Source: an uncultured Eubacteriales bacterium (lineage in GTDB: Bacteria > Bacillota > Clostridia > Oscillospirales > Oscillospiraceae). From it: a DNA stretch of 36,633 nt. This document shows, in pieces, positions 1 to 7,609 of the stretch. Both the position numbers and the translations under genes were made by a program. The notes beneath the pieces were generated by a model. The model did not search any database, was not told where the DNA came from, and saw only the letters and a program-made list of their open reading frames with translations. Every line of letters begins with the position of its first letter. Positions within the stretch are counted from its first letter, which is position 1. The stretch lies in the NCBI GenBank assembly GCA_900319635.1, contig ONPF01000009.1:1-36633 (forward strand). The letters run 5' to 3'.

Positions 1-255
1 TTGAATTTGAGAGGACGAGCAGCGGAGTGAATGAGCTTTCGGCACCCTTGACGGAAGCGAATGAATCGGAGCTTGCGAGGACGACATTATGCTCTGCGGA
101 AGCCGCCTCGTCTGGCACAATTCTGCCTCGGAAATCCTTCTAAAGCTTTCTATCAGGTATTAGTATTATGCCCTCTTCCCGGGCTGTTCCATGAAAACAA
201 ATTGCGCACAGGCGCCCGCAAGCGCGGGCAGAGCCTGTGACGCCGGAGGAAACAG
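1..255. other. Left-edge region without a recognisable gene
   Basis: No convincing gene is seen before the lipoprotein start at 256. A frame on the plus strand is open from position 3 to a stop near 143 (47 codons), but its product resembles no family I know and it has no visible start. The octamer gaggacga occurs twice, about 75 bp apart, which suggests repeat-derived sequence. No strong promoter was found; an AT-richer stretch around 150-170 (TATTAG, TATTAT) could hold a -10 box for the lipoprotein gene. Confidence 0.4.
207..239 (+). promoter_or_regulatory. Hairpin in the 5' leader of the lipoprotein gene
   Basis: Outer arms CACAGGC (207-213) and GCCTGTG (233-239) and inner arms GCCCGC (214-219) and GCGGGC (224-229) form a 13-bp stem with an AAGC loop and a 3-nt bulge. 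It ends six bases before the ribosome site GGAGGA at 245-250. It may affect mRNA stability or translation of the downstream gene; the role is inferred. Confidence 0.45.
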
Positions 256-2682
256 ATGAAAAGAAGCTCTATTCTTTGCCTTCTGCTGGTTCTTGCGATG
301 ATCTTCTCCCTTGCCGCCTGCGGCGAGGTTGCTCCCAAGGCTGCAGAAGAGGGGGAGCCCGCCCCCGCGGATCCCGAAACCGAAACCATTGCGTCCGAGA
401 CGCCGAACCCCGATCCTCTCCCCACCGAGCAGCCCGTGGAGGAGGCGACCGACCCCAGGATCCAGGCGCTGTACAACTCCCTGTCCACCCTGCAGCAGGA
501 CAGCTCCCGGGAATGGCGCTACGCCGTGACCGACCTGGATCACAACGGCATGCTGGAGCTGGTGGCAGCCTCCCAGCATCAGGCCGACCGCTCCACCACT
601 CTGAAGGTCTGGGAGCTGGGCGAGAACCAGGAGGCGCTGTATGAGTGCGCCATCGCCCTGGAGGAGGGCGAGTCCTTCCCCGACATCCTGTCTGATAACG
701 CCGACACCTATCACAACACGGCCAGCGACACCTGGTCTTACCTGTTCTATGACGACATCCTGCTCAGCGAGACCGAGGGCTACACCGCCAAGTGCGCCGT
801 CACGCTGAAGGATCGCACCGTGCGCTACGAGGCCTTTGCCTTCCAGCACATCACTGTCCAGAACGGCGGCCGCGTCGTGGAATACATGGATCTCAACGGC
901 GCGCAGATCTCTCCCGAGGACTTCAACGCCGCCGGTCAGACCGCCTTTGCCGGCGCGGAGATGAGCAGCAGCAACTTCGGCTGGTTCAGCATGGAGGAGG
1001 CCAAGGATCCCACCGTGCTGCAGCACAGCTACGCGGTCTTCACCGGGGAAGCGGCCCCCGACAAGACCAATCCCCTGCCCCAGCCCCGGCCTCTTGACGA
1101 GGTTGACCCCAACCCCGCCCCCGTGCCCGGCGCAGCGCCGCTGTTCCTGTACATCACCAAGAACCCCACCAACGAGAAGCACCAGGAGGGTGAGACGGCC
1201 TACTTCGTGGCCTACGCCAATGTCTACACCTCTCTGAGCTGGACCTTTGTCTCCCCGGAGGGCGGGGAATACAGCCCCCAGAGCTTTGCCAACAAGTTCC
1301 CCGGCGTGGAGCTGAACGGCATTTACAGCACCACGCTGAGCGTCTCCAAGCTGGCGAAGCAGGCGGATCGCTGGGGCGTCTACTGCACCTTCAACTACGA
1401 GGGCCAGACCGCCCGCACCAACACCGCCTACTTCAGCGTGACCGAGAAGCCGACTCCCTCTCCTTCCCCCGCGCCTACCGCGACGCCCGCGCCCACCGCG
1501 ACGCCCGCGCCCACCGCGACGCCTGCGCCCACCGCGACGCCTGCGCCCACTGCGACCCCGGCGCCTACCGCGACGCCTGCGCCTACCGAGGAACCCGCGC
1601 CCACCGAGGAGCCCGCGCCTACCGCGGAGCCCGCGCCCGTCCCGCCTGAGGGCGACACGCTGGGCAAGGGCGGCTTCAGCTCCGAGACCGGTACCGGTCT
1701 GGATCTGTGCTGTGACTGGGTCGCCACCCGCACCGGAGACAATCAGGCTGTGATCACCCTGAACATCAGCATCCGCTCCGCCACCATCAAGCTCAACCCC
1801 CTTGCCAAGGGCCTCCACATCGAGCTGGGCAAGGAGATCGTGGAGCTGCCCCAGCCCGCGCTGGACTACAAGGGCGGCAAGACCACGACCTTCCTGGGCG
1901 GCAAGAGCTTCACCGTCGAGCTGAAAGAGGGCACCAACGAGCTGCCCCTCACGGTGGTGTGGTACTTTAAGGGCAGCTACGGCGGCCAGTCCCTGCCGGA
2001 GATCTCCTGCGGCGGAACCATCAGCCTCGTCAACGAGCCCGCGCCTCAGCCCGAGCCGGAGCCCGAACCGGTCTACGCCTCCATGGCCGGCATCGTCCGC
2101 GCCATCGACGGGGCCCAGTATCAGATCGAGCTGGCCAACGGACTCACCGTGGCGGTGGATCCCTCCATCTGCCGGCTGGCCTACGGCACTCTGGCCGAGG
2201 GCTGCAGCTGCACCGTGTATTATGCCAACGAGCCCAGCACGGAGAGCATCTATCTGGTAGACATCTACGGTGAGACCGTGGATCCCGAGCCCGCTCCCGA
2301 GCCGGAACCGGAACCGGAGCCTGACCCGGAGCCCGCTCCCGAGCCGGAGACCCCGGATGTGGTCGGAACCTACCAGGAGAAGAACAACAAGGACTTTGAG
2401 ATCAAGATCGAGAAGTCTGACGACGCCGCCAAGGGCGAGTACAAGGTGACCGTCACCCGGAAAAACGCCGCCGGCGAGAAGACCAAGTGGGTCTTCTACG
2501 GCAGCTTTGACGGAGAAGGCAAGCTCAGCTACACCAAGTGCGAAAAGACCAGCGAGACCGAGGGCGAGGCCGTGTACAAAGACGGCCGCGGCACCCTGCT
2601 CTTCGACAAGGAAACCAAGCGACTGACCTGGAAGGACGAGAAAGAGAACGTTGCCAAGGATCTCGTGTTCGAGAAGAAATAA
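256..2682 (+). CDS. Large multidomain proline-rich surface lipoprotein
   Basis: A predicted surface lipoprotein of 808 residues. The N-terminus has a lysine-arginine start, a hydrophobic stretch and the lipobox SLAAC, so Cys22 would be lipidated. Residues about 60-270 contain DLDHNGMLEL, a D-x-D-x-N-G calcium-loop-like motif common in clostridial lipoproteins. Residues about 290-390 look Ig-like. A PTATPA-type repeat follows at about 405-460. Another beta-rich region at about 470-595 precedes two Pro-Glu linkers (near 600 and 680) and a charged final domain from about 705. GGAGGA lies five bases before the ATG. The next gene (LysM protein) starts 15 bp after the stop, so the two are probably co-transcribed. 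Lipid anchoring is well supported. The function is unknown; a cell-wall-spanning stalk carrying binding domains is an inference. Confidence 0.85.
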   Translation: MKRSSILCLLLVLAMIFSLAACGEVAPKAAEEGEPAPADPETETIASETPNPDPLPTEQPVEEATDPRIQALYNSLSTLQQDSSREWRYAVTDLDHNGMLELVAASQHQADRSTTLKVWELGENQEALYECAIALEEGESFPDILSDNADTYHNTASDTWSYLFYDDILLSETEGYTAKCAVTLKDRTVRYEAFAFQHITVQNGGRVVEYMDLNGAQISPEDFNAAGQTAFAGAEMSSSNFGWFSMEEAKDPTVLQHSYAVFTGEAAPDKTNPLPQPRPLDEVDPNPAPVPGAAPLFLYITKNPTNEKHQEGETAYFVAYANVYTSLSWTFVSPEGGEYSPQSFANKFPGVELNGIYSTTLSVSKLAKQADRWGVYCTFNYEGQTARTNTAYFSVTEKPTPSPSPAPTATPAPTATPAPTATPAPTATPAPTATPAPTATPAPTEEPAPTEEPAPTAEPAPVPPEGDTLGKGGFSSETGTGLDLCCDWVATRTGDNQAVITLNISIRSATIKLNPLAKGLHIELGKEIVELPQPALDYKGGKTTTFLGGKSFTVELKEGTNELPLTVVWYFKGSYGGQSLPEISCGGTISLVNEPAPQPEPEPEPVYASMAGIVRAIDGAQYQIELANGLTVAVDPSICRLAYGTLAEGCSCTVYYANEPSTESIYLVDIYGETVDPEPAPEPEPEPEPDPEPAPEPETPDVVGTYQEKNNKDFEIKIEKSDDAAKGEYKVTVTRKNAAGEKTKWVFYGSFDGEGKLSYTKCEKTSETEGEAVYKDGRGTLLFDKETKRLTWKDEKENVAKDLVFEKK
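1471..1638 (+). repeat. In-frame tandem repeat coding PTATPA / PTEEPA
   Basis: About nine 18-bp units encode PTATPA in the first part and change to PTEEPA and PTAEPA at the end. Units differ mainly by third-position changes. The result is a flexible, proline-rich linker inside the lipoprotein. Such repeats can change copy number by slippage without breaking the frame. Confidence 0.9.
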
Positions 2683-2697
2683 TCAGGAGGTAAAGAA

Positions 2698-2898
2698 ATG
2701 AACGCTTCCCCGCTGAATGATGAAGTGCTGCAGGACGTGAGCGGCGGCACCCAGATCCCCTACATCGTCGCCCCCGGCGACACCCTTGAGGAGATCGCCA
2801 GGAAATTCCACTGCACGGTAGAGCAGATCTGCCGCTGGAACAACATCCGCAATACGCAGACCATCCGCGCCGGCCAGAAGCTGATCATCCGCTTCTGA
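2698..2898 (+). CDS. Small LysM protein with a double-glycine-type leader
   Basis: A 66-residue protein. Residues 22-65 form one complete LysM domain (YIVAPGDTLEEIARKF, then NNI and an AGQKLII end), a fold that binds the glycan strands of peptidoglycan. The N-terminus is not a Sec signal. LNDEVLQDVSGG at residues 6-17 has Leu at -12, Leu at -7, Val at -4 and Gly-Gly at -2/-1, the pattern of double-glycine leaders removed by C39-peptidase ABC exporters. Cleavage would release a 49-residue LysM peptide. A strong AGGAGG site lies seven bases before the ATG. It is probably co-transcribed with the lipoprotein before it and is followed by a good terminator. No PCAT exporter is in the window, so the export route is inferred. 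The LysM assignment is firm. Confidence 0.85.
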   Translation: MNASPLNDEVLQDVSGGTQIPYIVAPGDTLEEIARKFHCTVEQICRWNNIRNTQTIRAGQKLIIRF

Positions 2899-2912
2899 TC
2901 CCGCAGGACAGG

Positions 2913-2950
2913 AAAACGCCGCAGGCCAGTACGGTCTGCGGCGTTTTTCC
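2913..2950 (+). terminator. Intrinsic terminator after the LysM gene
   Basis: Arms AACGCCGCAGGCC and GGTCTGCGGCGTT form a 13-bp stem containing one mismatched or wobble pair, with a short loop, followed by a T tract. It ends the lipoprotein-LysM transcript. Confidence 0.85.
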
Positions 2951-3021
2951 TTGCGGCGAGCTCTCATACTAATATCTGCCTTATTTCCTGCAAAATTCCT
3001 GCAAAAACATGAAAAAAAGGC

Positions 3022-3050
3022 TTGACAGGCGCCTTGAAATCGCGTATATT
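3022..3050 (+). promoter_or_regulatory. Sigma-A promoter of rplJ-rplL
   Basis: TTGACA at 3022-3027 and TATATT at 3045-3050 are separated by exactly 17 bp. The expected transcript start, near 3057, places the whole L10 leader in the 5' untranslated region. Confidence 0.85.
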
Positions 3051-3054
3051 ATTG

Positions 3055-3120
3055 GGGCGCTCCGAAGACAGCAGGTGGGTTCGCCCGTAAATCCTGCCGA
3101 GGACATCAACAAGATTTGAT
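3055..3120 (+). promoter_or_regulatory. Ribosomal protein L10 leader
   Basis: The stretch contains the two halves of the conserved L10-binding leader: AGACAGCAGGTG (3066-3077) and ATCCTGCCGAGG (3091-3102), with GCAGG pairing to CCTGC across a GGGTTCGCCC hairpin. In Firmicutes this leader binds L10 (or L10 with L7/L12) and represses its own operon. It lies between a consensus promoter and rplJ, as expected. The match is by motif and position; a covariance-model search was not run. Confidence 0.85.
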
Positions 3121-3130
3121 TGTTTTTGTG

Positions 3131-3163
3131 CCTCTGCGTCTTTTGATGCAGGGGATTTCTTTA
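3131..3163 (+). terminator. Attenuator hairpin in the rplJ leader
   Basis: CCTCTGC (3131-3137) pairs with GCAGGGG (3148-3154), with one G-U pair, followed by ATTTCTTT. It lies between the L10-binding leader and rplJ. L10 binding upstream could therefore control read-through, as proposed for other Firmicutes L10 leaders. Confidence 0.65.
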
Positions 3164-3200
3164 TGAGCGTGATCATTCGCAACCGGAGGTGAAAACACAC

Positions 3201-3728
3201 ATGCCCAACGCAAAAGTTCTGAGCGAAAAGCAGGCAATCGTGGAAGCTCTGGCCGAGCGTATCAAGAACGCCGAGGCCGGCGTCCTGGTCGACTATAAGG
3301 GAATCACCGTCGCCGAGGATACCGCCCTGCGTACCGAGCTGCGCAAGGACGAAGTGAACTACACGGTCGTCAAGAACACCCTGACCAGAAAGGCTCTGGA
3401 TAAGCTGGGGATGAACGAGCTTGACCACGTTCTCAACGGCACCACCTCTCTGGCCACCGCCGAGAAGGATCCCATCGCTCCTTTCCGCATTCTGGCTGAT
3501 TACAGCAAGAAGCTGGGCGATCGCTTCAACATCAAGGCTGCCTTCATGGAGGGCAAGATCCTGAACGAGGCTGAAATCGCCGAGATGGCAGAGCTGCCCA
3601 GCAAGAGCGCTCTGTATTCCAAGGTTCTGGGAACCATGATCGCTCCGATCACCGGTCTCGCCGTTTGCCTCGGCCAGATCCTGGAGCAGAAGGGCGGCTC
3701 TCTGGAGACCGCCGAAGCCGCCGAGTAA
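3201..3728 (+). CDS. rplJ: 50S ribosomal protein L10
   Basis: Ribosomal protein L10 forms the base of the ribosomal stalk, binding 23S rRNA and carrying L7/L12 dimers on its C-terminal helix. The 175-residue product begins MPNAKVLSEKQ and contains LVDYKGITVAEDTALR, both typical of clostridial L10. I chose the ATG at 3201 because GGAGGT (3185-3190) sits ten bases upstream. An in-frame GTG at 3189 overlaps that ribosome site and would add only four residues. rplL follows 39 bp later with its own ribosome site. Expression is expected to be autoregulated through the L10 leader. rplK-rplA are not upstream and rpoB is not downstream, so the pair stands alone here. Confidence 0.97.
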   Translation: MPNAKVLSEKQAIVEALAERIKNAEAGVLVDYKGITVAEDTALRTELRKDEVNYTVVKNTLTRKALDKLGMNELDHVLNGTTSLATAEKDPIAPFRILADYSKKLGDRFNIKAAFMEGKILNEAEIAEMAELPSKSALYSKVLGTMIAPITGLAVCLGQILEQKGGSLETAEAAE

Positions 3729-3767
3729 GTCGGCACACACAAAAATCTTAACTGGAGGATAATTAAA

Positions 3768-4136
3768 ATGTCTGAGAAAATCACTGCCATGATCGAAGAG
3801 ATCAAGAACCTCAGCGTTCTGGAGCTGTCCGAGCTCGTTCACGCCCTGGAGGATACCTTTGGTGTCTCCGCCGCCGCCGTCGCCGCTGGCCCCGCTGTCG
3901 CTGCCGGCCCCGTCGTCGAAGAGAAGACTGAGTTTGACGTTGTCATGACCAGCTTCGGCGCTGAGAAGATCAAGGTCATCAAGGAAGTCCGCGGCATCAC
4001 CGGTCTGGGCCTGGCTGAGGCCAAGAAGCTGGTTGAGGAAGTCCCTGCCAAGATCAAGGAAGGCGCTTCCAAGGAAGAGGCCGAGGAGCTCAAGGCCAAG
4101 CTGGAGGCCGTCGGCGCCACCGTCGAGCTCAAGTAA
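3768..4136 (+). CDS. rplL: 50S ribosomal protein L7/L12
   Basis: L7/L12 is the mobile stalk protein that recruits and stimulates translation GTPases. The 122-residue product has the N-terminal dimerisation helix ([17 protein letters not shown]), an Ala/Val/Pro-rich hinge at about residues 38-50, and a C-terminal domain with [20 protein letters not shown] and the usual end [14 protein letters not shown] site precedes the ATG. A strong terminator follows directly, so this is the last gene of the rplJ-rplL transcript. Confidence 0.98.
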   Translation: MSEKITAMIEEIKNLSVLELSELVHALEDTFGVSAAAVAAGPAVAAGPVVEEKTEFDVVMTSFGAEKIKVIKEVRGITGLGLAEAKKLVEEVPAKIKEGASKEEAEELKAKLEAVGATVELK

Positions 4137-4153
4137 TCGAGCTTCAAGTGCAC

Positions 4154-4192
4154 AAAAAAATCGCTCTCCCGTCTCGGGAGGGCGATTTTTTT
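4154..4192 (+). terminator. Intrinsic terminator of rplJ-rplL
   Basis: AAAAAAATCGCTCTCCC and its complement GGGAGGGCGATTTTTTT form a long stem around GTCTC, with a T7 tract. The A-run on the left also allows it to work for transcripts from the other strand. Confidence 0.92.
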
Positions 4193-4199
4193 GTTGGGG

Positions 4200-4535
4200 A
4201 ATGAAGAAACGAAGAAACGAAGGGCCTTCGGCCAATTGCGGTGTCGCGCGAAGCTCAGCTGTTCCTCTCCCAGCGGGAGAGGATGTCAGCGCAGCTGACA
4301 GGTGAGGGAGAACGGTTTTTCTCCCTCATCACCCCCAGTGAGCGCACTGGGGGAGCTTCCCCCGCCGGGGGAAGCACGATCCGTCGCCGAAGGCGAGCCT
4401 CTCAATTTCTTCATGCGGCGCAGCCGCTCTTCCTTTCTTCAGGAGCGCAGCGACGAAGAATCTCGCCGGATCCGACCTTGCGCTGGGGGTGAGATCCTTC
4501 GACTCCGCTGCGCTTCGCTCAGGATGACAGGGGGG
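4200..4535. repeat. Mosaic intergenic repeat, first half of the 4137-4688 gap
   Basis: This gene-free block is built of small palindromes. It holds GAATGAAGAAACGAAG (4199 on), an AGGATGTCAGCGCAGCTGAC unit (4279-4298), facing GTGAGGGAGAA and TTCTCCCTCA, CCCCCAGTG/CGCACTGGGGG, and CTTCCCCCG/CGGGGGAAG. From about 4490 to 4528 there is a separate unit, GATCCTTCGACTCCGCTGCG followed by CTTCGCTCAGGATGAC. The module order resembles the repeats at 19.4 and 20.3 kb with different stem sequences. No coding region is credible here, because frames are open only through high GC. Confidence 0.75.
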
Positions 4536-4554
4536 CGCGTTTCGTCGGGTGACC

Positions 4555-4680
4555 GGAAGTCGCCCCTACGGGGAAACGTCCATCTTCGCCGTAGGGGCGG
4601 GGCTTGTCCCCGCCCGGTTGTTCGTCCCGCATCCGGGTCGGCGGGCGACCGCAAGGGTCGCCCCTACGAGGGCGGGGGCG
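4555..4680. repeat. REP-like pair (GTAGGGGC...GCCCG), inverted
   Basis: Two 25-27-bp imperfect palindromes of one family face each other: GTAGGGGC...CGCCCG at 4591-4616 (plus) and CGGGCGAC...GCCCCTAC at 4642-4667 (minus). A partial third copy (CGCCCCTACGG) begins at about 4560. All share GTAGGGGC, a variable self-complementary middle and GCCCG. The same family occurs before and inside the RAYT gene at 14.3-14.8 kb. Confidence 0.75.
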
Positions 4681-4688
4681 TTTTCCAC

Positions 4689-7481
4689 TTACTTGTGCTC
4701 TCCAGCCGTCAGATCCTGGTACATCTTCATAAGCGCCGCCACACAGTCCGATTCGGTGAAGCCCTTGACAGGGAAGCCGTAGGCGGCCATGACGGCGCGG
4801 TCGTTTGCCTGGTGAGCCTTGCGCAGCTCCGGCGGCATGGTCAGTTCATCGTAGAGATCGGACAGACTTGCATTGGGATAAAGCGTGCGGGCATCAAGGA
4901 TGGCTTGTGCGGTTTGTTCAATTCTTGCTTTTTGTGCGTCAGTAGGTTTCGGCCATGGAAAGTTGTTGTAGACAACATTAACCGAATAACGGTAGTCACT
5001 CTTTATCCGCCCACACACAGTCCTCATCCACGCATTGTGAATGTTTGACATTAATACCCCGAACTGATACAAGTTGGCATTTGGCAACACTAGATTCGAG
5101 TCGCCACAAATTATCTCAGGAGAAACAAAGCCCATTGGTATATATTTTCTGTTTTCTGATGAGTGGCGAGGAATAATAATATAGTCCATCTCCGGTTGCC
5201 TAATTTCACCAAACAGCATTGGTGTTTCTGCCAGTTTTCTTGTACCCTCGCGATTGCTGCTTTCACGAATTGCTTTGACTGCAACAATTGCATCCATGAC
5301 TGGTTTTGCTTTTTTTATTTCTTCTGGGGCAATTCCTTTTAGCCACAGACACCAGCGGCTTTTACCATGCAAAAATTCAGTTGCGCCCAAAAAAGGACGG
5401 AACATATTTGCTGTAACCGGATATTCTTTAACTATTTCTTGCTTTTTCTCTTCGGAATAATCAGAAAGATAACCGCCGTCATTTGGCATGCTGCCAAACA
5501 CAACATTTGAAACATTGCATAGGGGCCTTTTCCTGCTGTCTATCAAAATGTTTGGGCCACTAACCAGATAAGCATTAATGTTGGAAACCAATTGATAGTT
5601 TTCAGCGATATAGAGTCTGGCTTCCGGTGCCTTCTGATAAGAAAACCCAATAATCACACAATGGACATGGGCTTTAATCTTAGCTTCACTATCCCACCGG
5701 AATGTCCGATAGGCGAAGTTAATAGTAATTCCATTCTCATACAGGCTTTTCCATAGCAACGGAACCTGTTCGCCTTGAGTGATCGAATTAGTCGAAACAA
5801 GTGCTGTGCGAATATATGTTCCTCTCATATATTCTGCCGCTTTTACATACCAGCCTGAAACATAATCAAGATTTCCGTAACTTTTCGAGCCGGAGAAGAC
5901 AGTTTTCAGATCTTCCTTTTGCTCCGGGCTCATAAGGCGCGCCCCAATAAACGGGGGATTCCCCATGATATAATTCAGCCTGGTCTTATCCACCACGCTC
6001 TCCCAATCGAGGCGCAGGGCGTTGCCCTCGACGATGTTGGCGTTGGTTTTCAGCGGCAGGAAATCCAAATCCTGGTGCACTATTTTTTCCGTTTCCCGCA
6101 GCATTTGACTCTCTGCGATCCAGAGGGCCGTCTTGGCGACGGTCACGGCAAAGTCGTTGATCTCAATGCCGTGAAACTGTGCAATCGTAACCTTGATCAA
6201 ATCCTCCGGCTTAACTGCGCCCAGCATGATCTGGCCATGATACAGCTCGTCGATCACCTCATTCTCCAAACGACGCAGGCTCAGATAGCTTTCGGTCAGG
6301 AAGTTGCCGCTGCCCGCCGCGGGATCGAGGAACTCCAGGGAGCCGAGCTTCTTCTGGAAGGCCAGAAGGCTCTTCTCCTTGGTCTTCCAGACGGGAACCG
6401 CCTTGATCGCTTCCAGCTCCGCTTTCAGATCGTTCAGAAACAGCGGGTCGATGACCTTATGGATATTCTCAATGCTGGTGTAGTGCATGCCGCCGCTGCG
6501 GCGCGTCTCAGGGTTCAGGGTGGATTCAAACACGGCGCCGAAGATCGTCGGGCTGATCTCCGACCAGTCAAAGTCCGCCGAGGCGCGGCGGAGCAGCAGG
6601 TCGCGCAGTTCGTCCGTAAAAGGCGGGACGATGACCGTCTCGTCGGCAAACAGGCCGCCGTTAACATAGGGGAAAGCCGCTAACAGGGGATCATCGTTGG
6701 CCAGATAGGCGTCGCGCTCTTCGGCCTTTTGGTTGAGCACGCGGAAGAGATGCCTCAGTCCATTGCGCATATCCTTCACGGCAAACTGCGCCATATAGTC
6801 ATGGAACATCAAGTTTTTGCCAAAGATGCCCGCATCCTCCCCATACAGGCAGAACACCAGGCGCACACAGAGCTTGTTCAGGTGCTTGAGCGTTTCCGGG
6901 TCTTCCGGGTTCTTGTACTGCTTCAGCAGCCCGTCGTACAGCAGACCGACGACCTCTCCGGCTTTGATGGAGATTTCCATCTCCCGCTGCAGATGCACAT
7001 TGCCCTTCTCCACGAGGAAGGACAGGCGGTAGTATTCCTTCTCCAGGTCGACCAGCTTGATCTTTTCGGGATCGCCGTGGGGCTTCTCCATGTCATAGAC
7101 ATAGAACTCCTGGAAATTACAGGTGACGACCCAGCGCGGATGCTGGGAGAGCGGAAGCTCCGTAATGTACTTCTTGGCCTGCTGGAAGGGGTTGAGCATG
7201 GAGCCGTCCGACTGCCGGATTGGCTTGTTCAGATCCTTCCCGGCGCCTTTCTGCTCGATCATAACCTTTGTCTCGGCAATGTAGCCGTCGATAAAACCGG
7301 TAGAACTGTCCAGCTTCACCTGATCTTCAAACGTAATGAACTTCTCCGGCTCGGCAACACCGAAAACATCGCGTAGCAGACTAAGCCAGAACGACTGGCT
7401 TTGTCCCTTTTCATACCCTTTTCCGGCCCAGAATTCCGCAAAAGCCTTGGCCGCGGATCGCTGCTGCGTGTTATTCATCAT
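4689..7481 (-). CDS. MmeI-like (type IIL/IIG) restriction-modification enzyme
   Basis: A single-chain enzyme predicted to cut DNA and methylate adenine at its own recognition site. The 930 residues follow the MmeI layout. An N-terminal PD-(D/E)XK nuclease has Asp65 and EQK at 76-78 (D-x10-E-x-K). A helical spacer follows. Next comes a gamma-class N6-adenine methyltransferase with motif I FLDPAAGSGNF (384-394) and catalytic NPPF (508-511), then a target-recognition region at about 530-860 and a short C-terminal part. Length matches the family (about 920). The start uses AAGGA eight bases upstream, behind a promoter (TTGCGA-17-TATAAT). No other restriction or specificity gene adjoins it. The recognition-region DNA (about 4.9-5.95 kb) is clearly more AT-rich than the rest of the gene, suggesting module exchange. 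The recognition sequence cannot be predicted from inspection. Confidence 0.9.
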   Translation of the reverse strand: MMNNTQQRSAAKAFAEFWAGKGYEKGQSQSFWLSLLRDVFGVAEPEKFITFEDQVKLDSSTGFIDGYIAETKVMIEQKGAGKDLNKPIRQSDGSMLNPFQQAKKYITELPLSQHPRWVVTCNFQEFYVYDMEKPHGDPEKIKLVDLEKEYYRLSFLVEKGNVHLQREMEISIKAGEVVGLLYDGLLKQYKNPEDPETLKHLNKLCVRLVFCLYGEDAGIFGKNLMFHDYMAQFAVKDMRNGLRHLFRVLNQKAEERDAYLANDDPLLAAFPYVNGGLFADETVIVPPFTDELRDLLLRRASADFDWSEISPTIFGAVFESTLNPETRRSGGMHYTSIENIHKVIDPLFLNDLKAELEAIKAVPVWKTKEKSLLAFQKKLGSLEFLDPAAGSGNFLTESYLSLRRLENEVIDELYHGQIMLGAVKPEDLIKVTIAQFHGIEINDFAVTVAKTALWIAESQMLRETEKIVHQDLDFLPLKTNANIVEGNALRLDWESVVDKTRLNYIMGNPPFIGARLMSPEQKEDLKTVFSGSKSYGNLDYVSGWYVKAAEYMRGTYIRTALVSTNSITQGEQVPLLWKSLYENGITINFAYRTFRWDSEAKIKAHVHCVIIGFSYQKAPEARLYIAENYQLVSNINAYLVSGPNILIDSRKRPLCNVSNVVFGSMPNDGGYLSDYSEEKKQEIVKEYPVTANMFRPFLGATEFLHGKSRWCLWLKGIAPEEIKKAKPVMDAIVAVKAIRESSNREGTRKLAETPMLFGEIRQPEMDYIIIPRHSSENRKYIPMGFVSPEIICGDSNLVLPNANLYQFGVLMSNIHNAWMRTVCGRIKSDYRYSVNVVYNNFPWPKPTDAQKARIEQTAQAILDARTLYPNASLSDLYDELTMPPELRKAHQANDRAVMAAYGFPVKGFTESDCVAALMKMYQDLTAGEHK

Positions 7482-7513
7482 AGCACCATCCTTGAAACCG
7501 TGAGTTGTAATTT

Positions 7514-7542
7514 ATTATATCGTACCGGCAGGGTTTTCGCAA
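7514..7542 (-). promoter_or_regulatory. Promoter of the MmeI-like gene
   Basis: On the minus strand, TTGCGA (7542-7537) and TATAAT (7519-7514) are 17 bp apart, about 33 bp before the start codon at 7481. Confidence 0.7.
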
Positions 7543-7563
7543 TGGAACGAATCAAACAAACGC

Positions 7564-7601
7564 GGAGGGAAGGCGGCTTTCCGTGCGAAGCGCTTCCCTC
7601 C
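7564..7601 (-). terminator. Terminator-like hairpin after the MATE gene
   Basis: On the minus strand, GGAGGGAAG and CTTCCCTCC form a stem with inner pairing, followed by GCGTTTGTTTG. It lies just past the stop codon of the MATE transporter gene. Confidence 0.6.
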
Positions 7602-7609
7602 GGGTATAT

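Noticed and set aside
3-143. Open frame at the left edge as the end of a gene
   Set aside because: The translation has no recognisable pattern, and the DNA contains repeated pieces.
166-1818. Long open frame on the minus strand opposite the lipoprotein
   Set aside because: It is Gly/Arg/Val-rich, has no ribosome site, and mirrors the codon bias of the plus-strand gene. A lipobox, domains and linkers support only the plus-strand reading. The same applies to other long antisense frames opposite rplJ-rplL, mutS, mutL and ileS.
4241-5048. Open frames running through the repeat block after rplL
   Set aside because: They result from GC-rich palindromes, change frame between modules, and one runs antisense into the MmeI-like gene.
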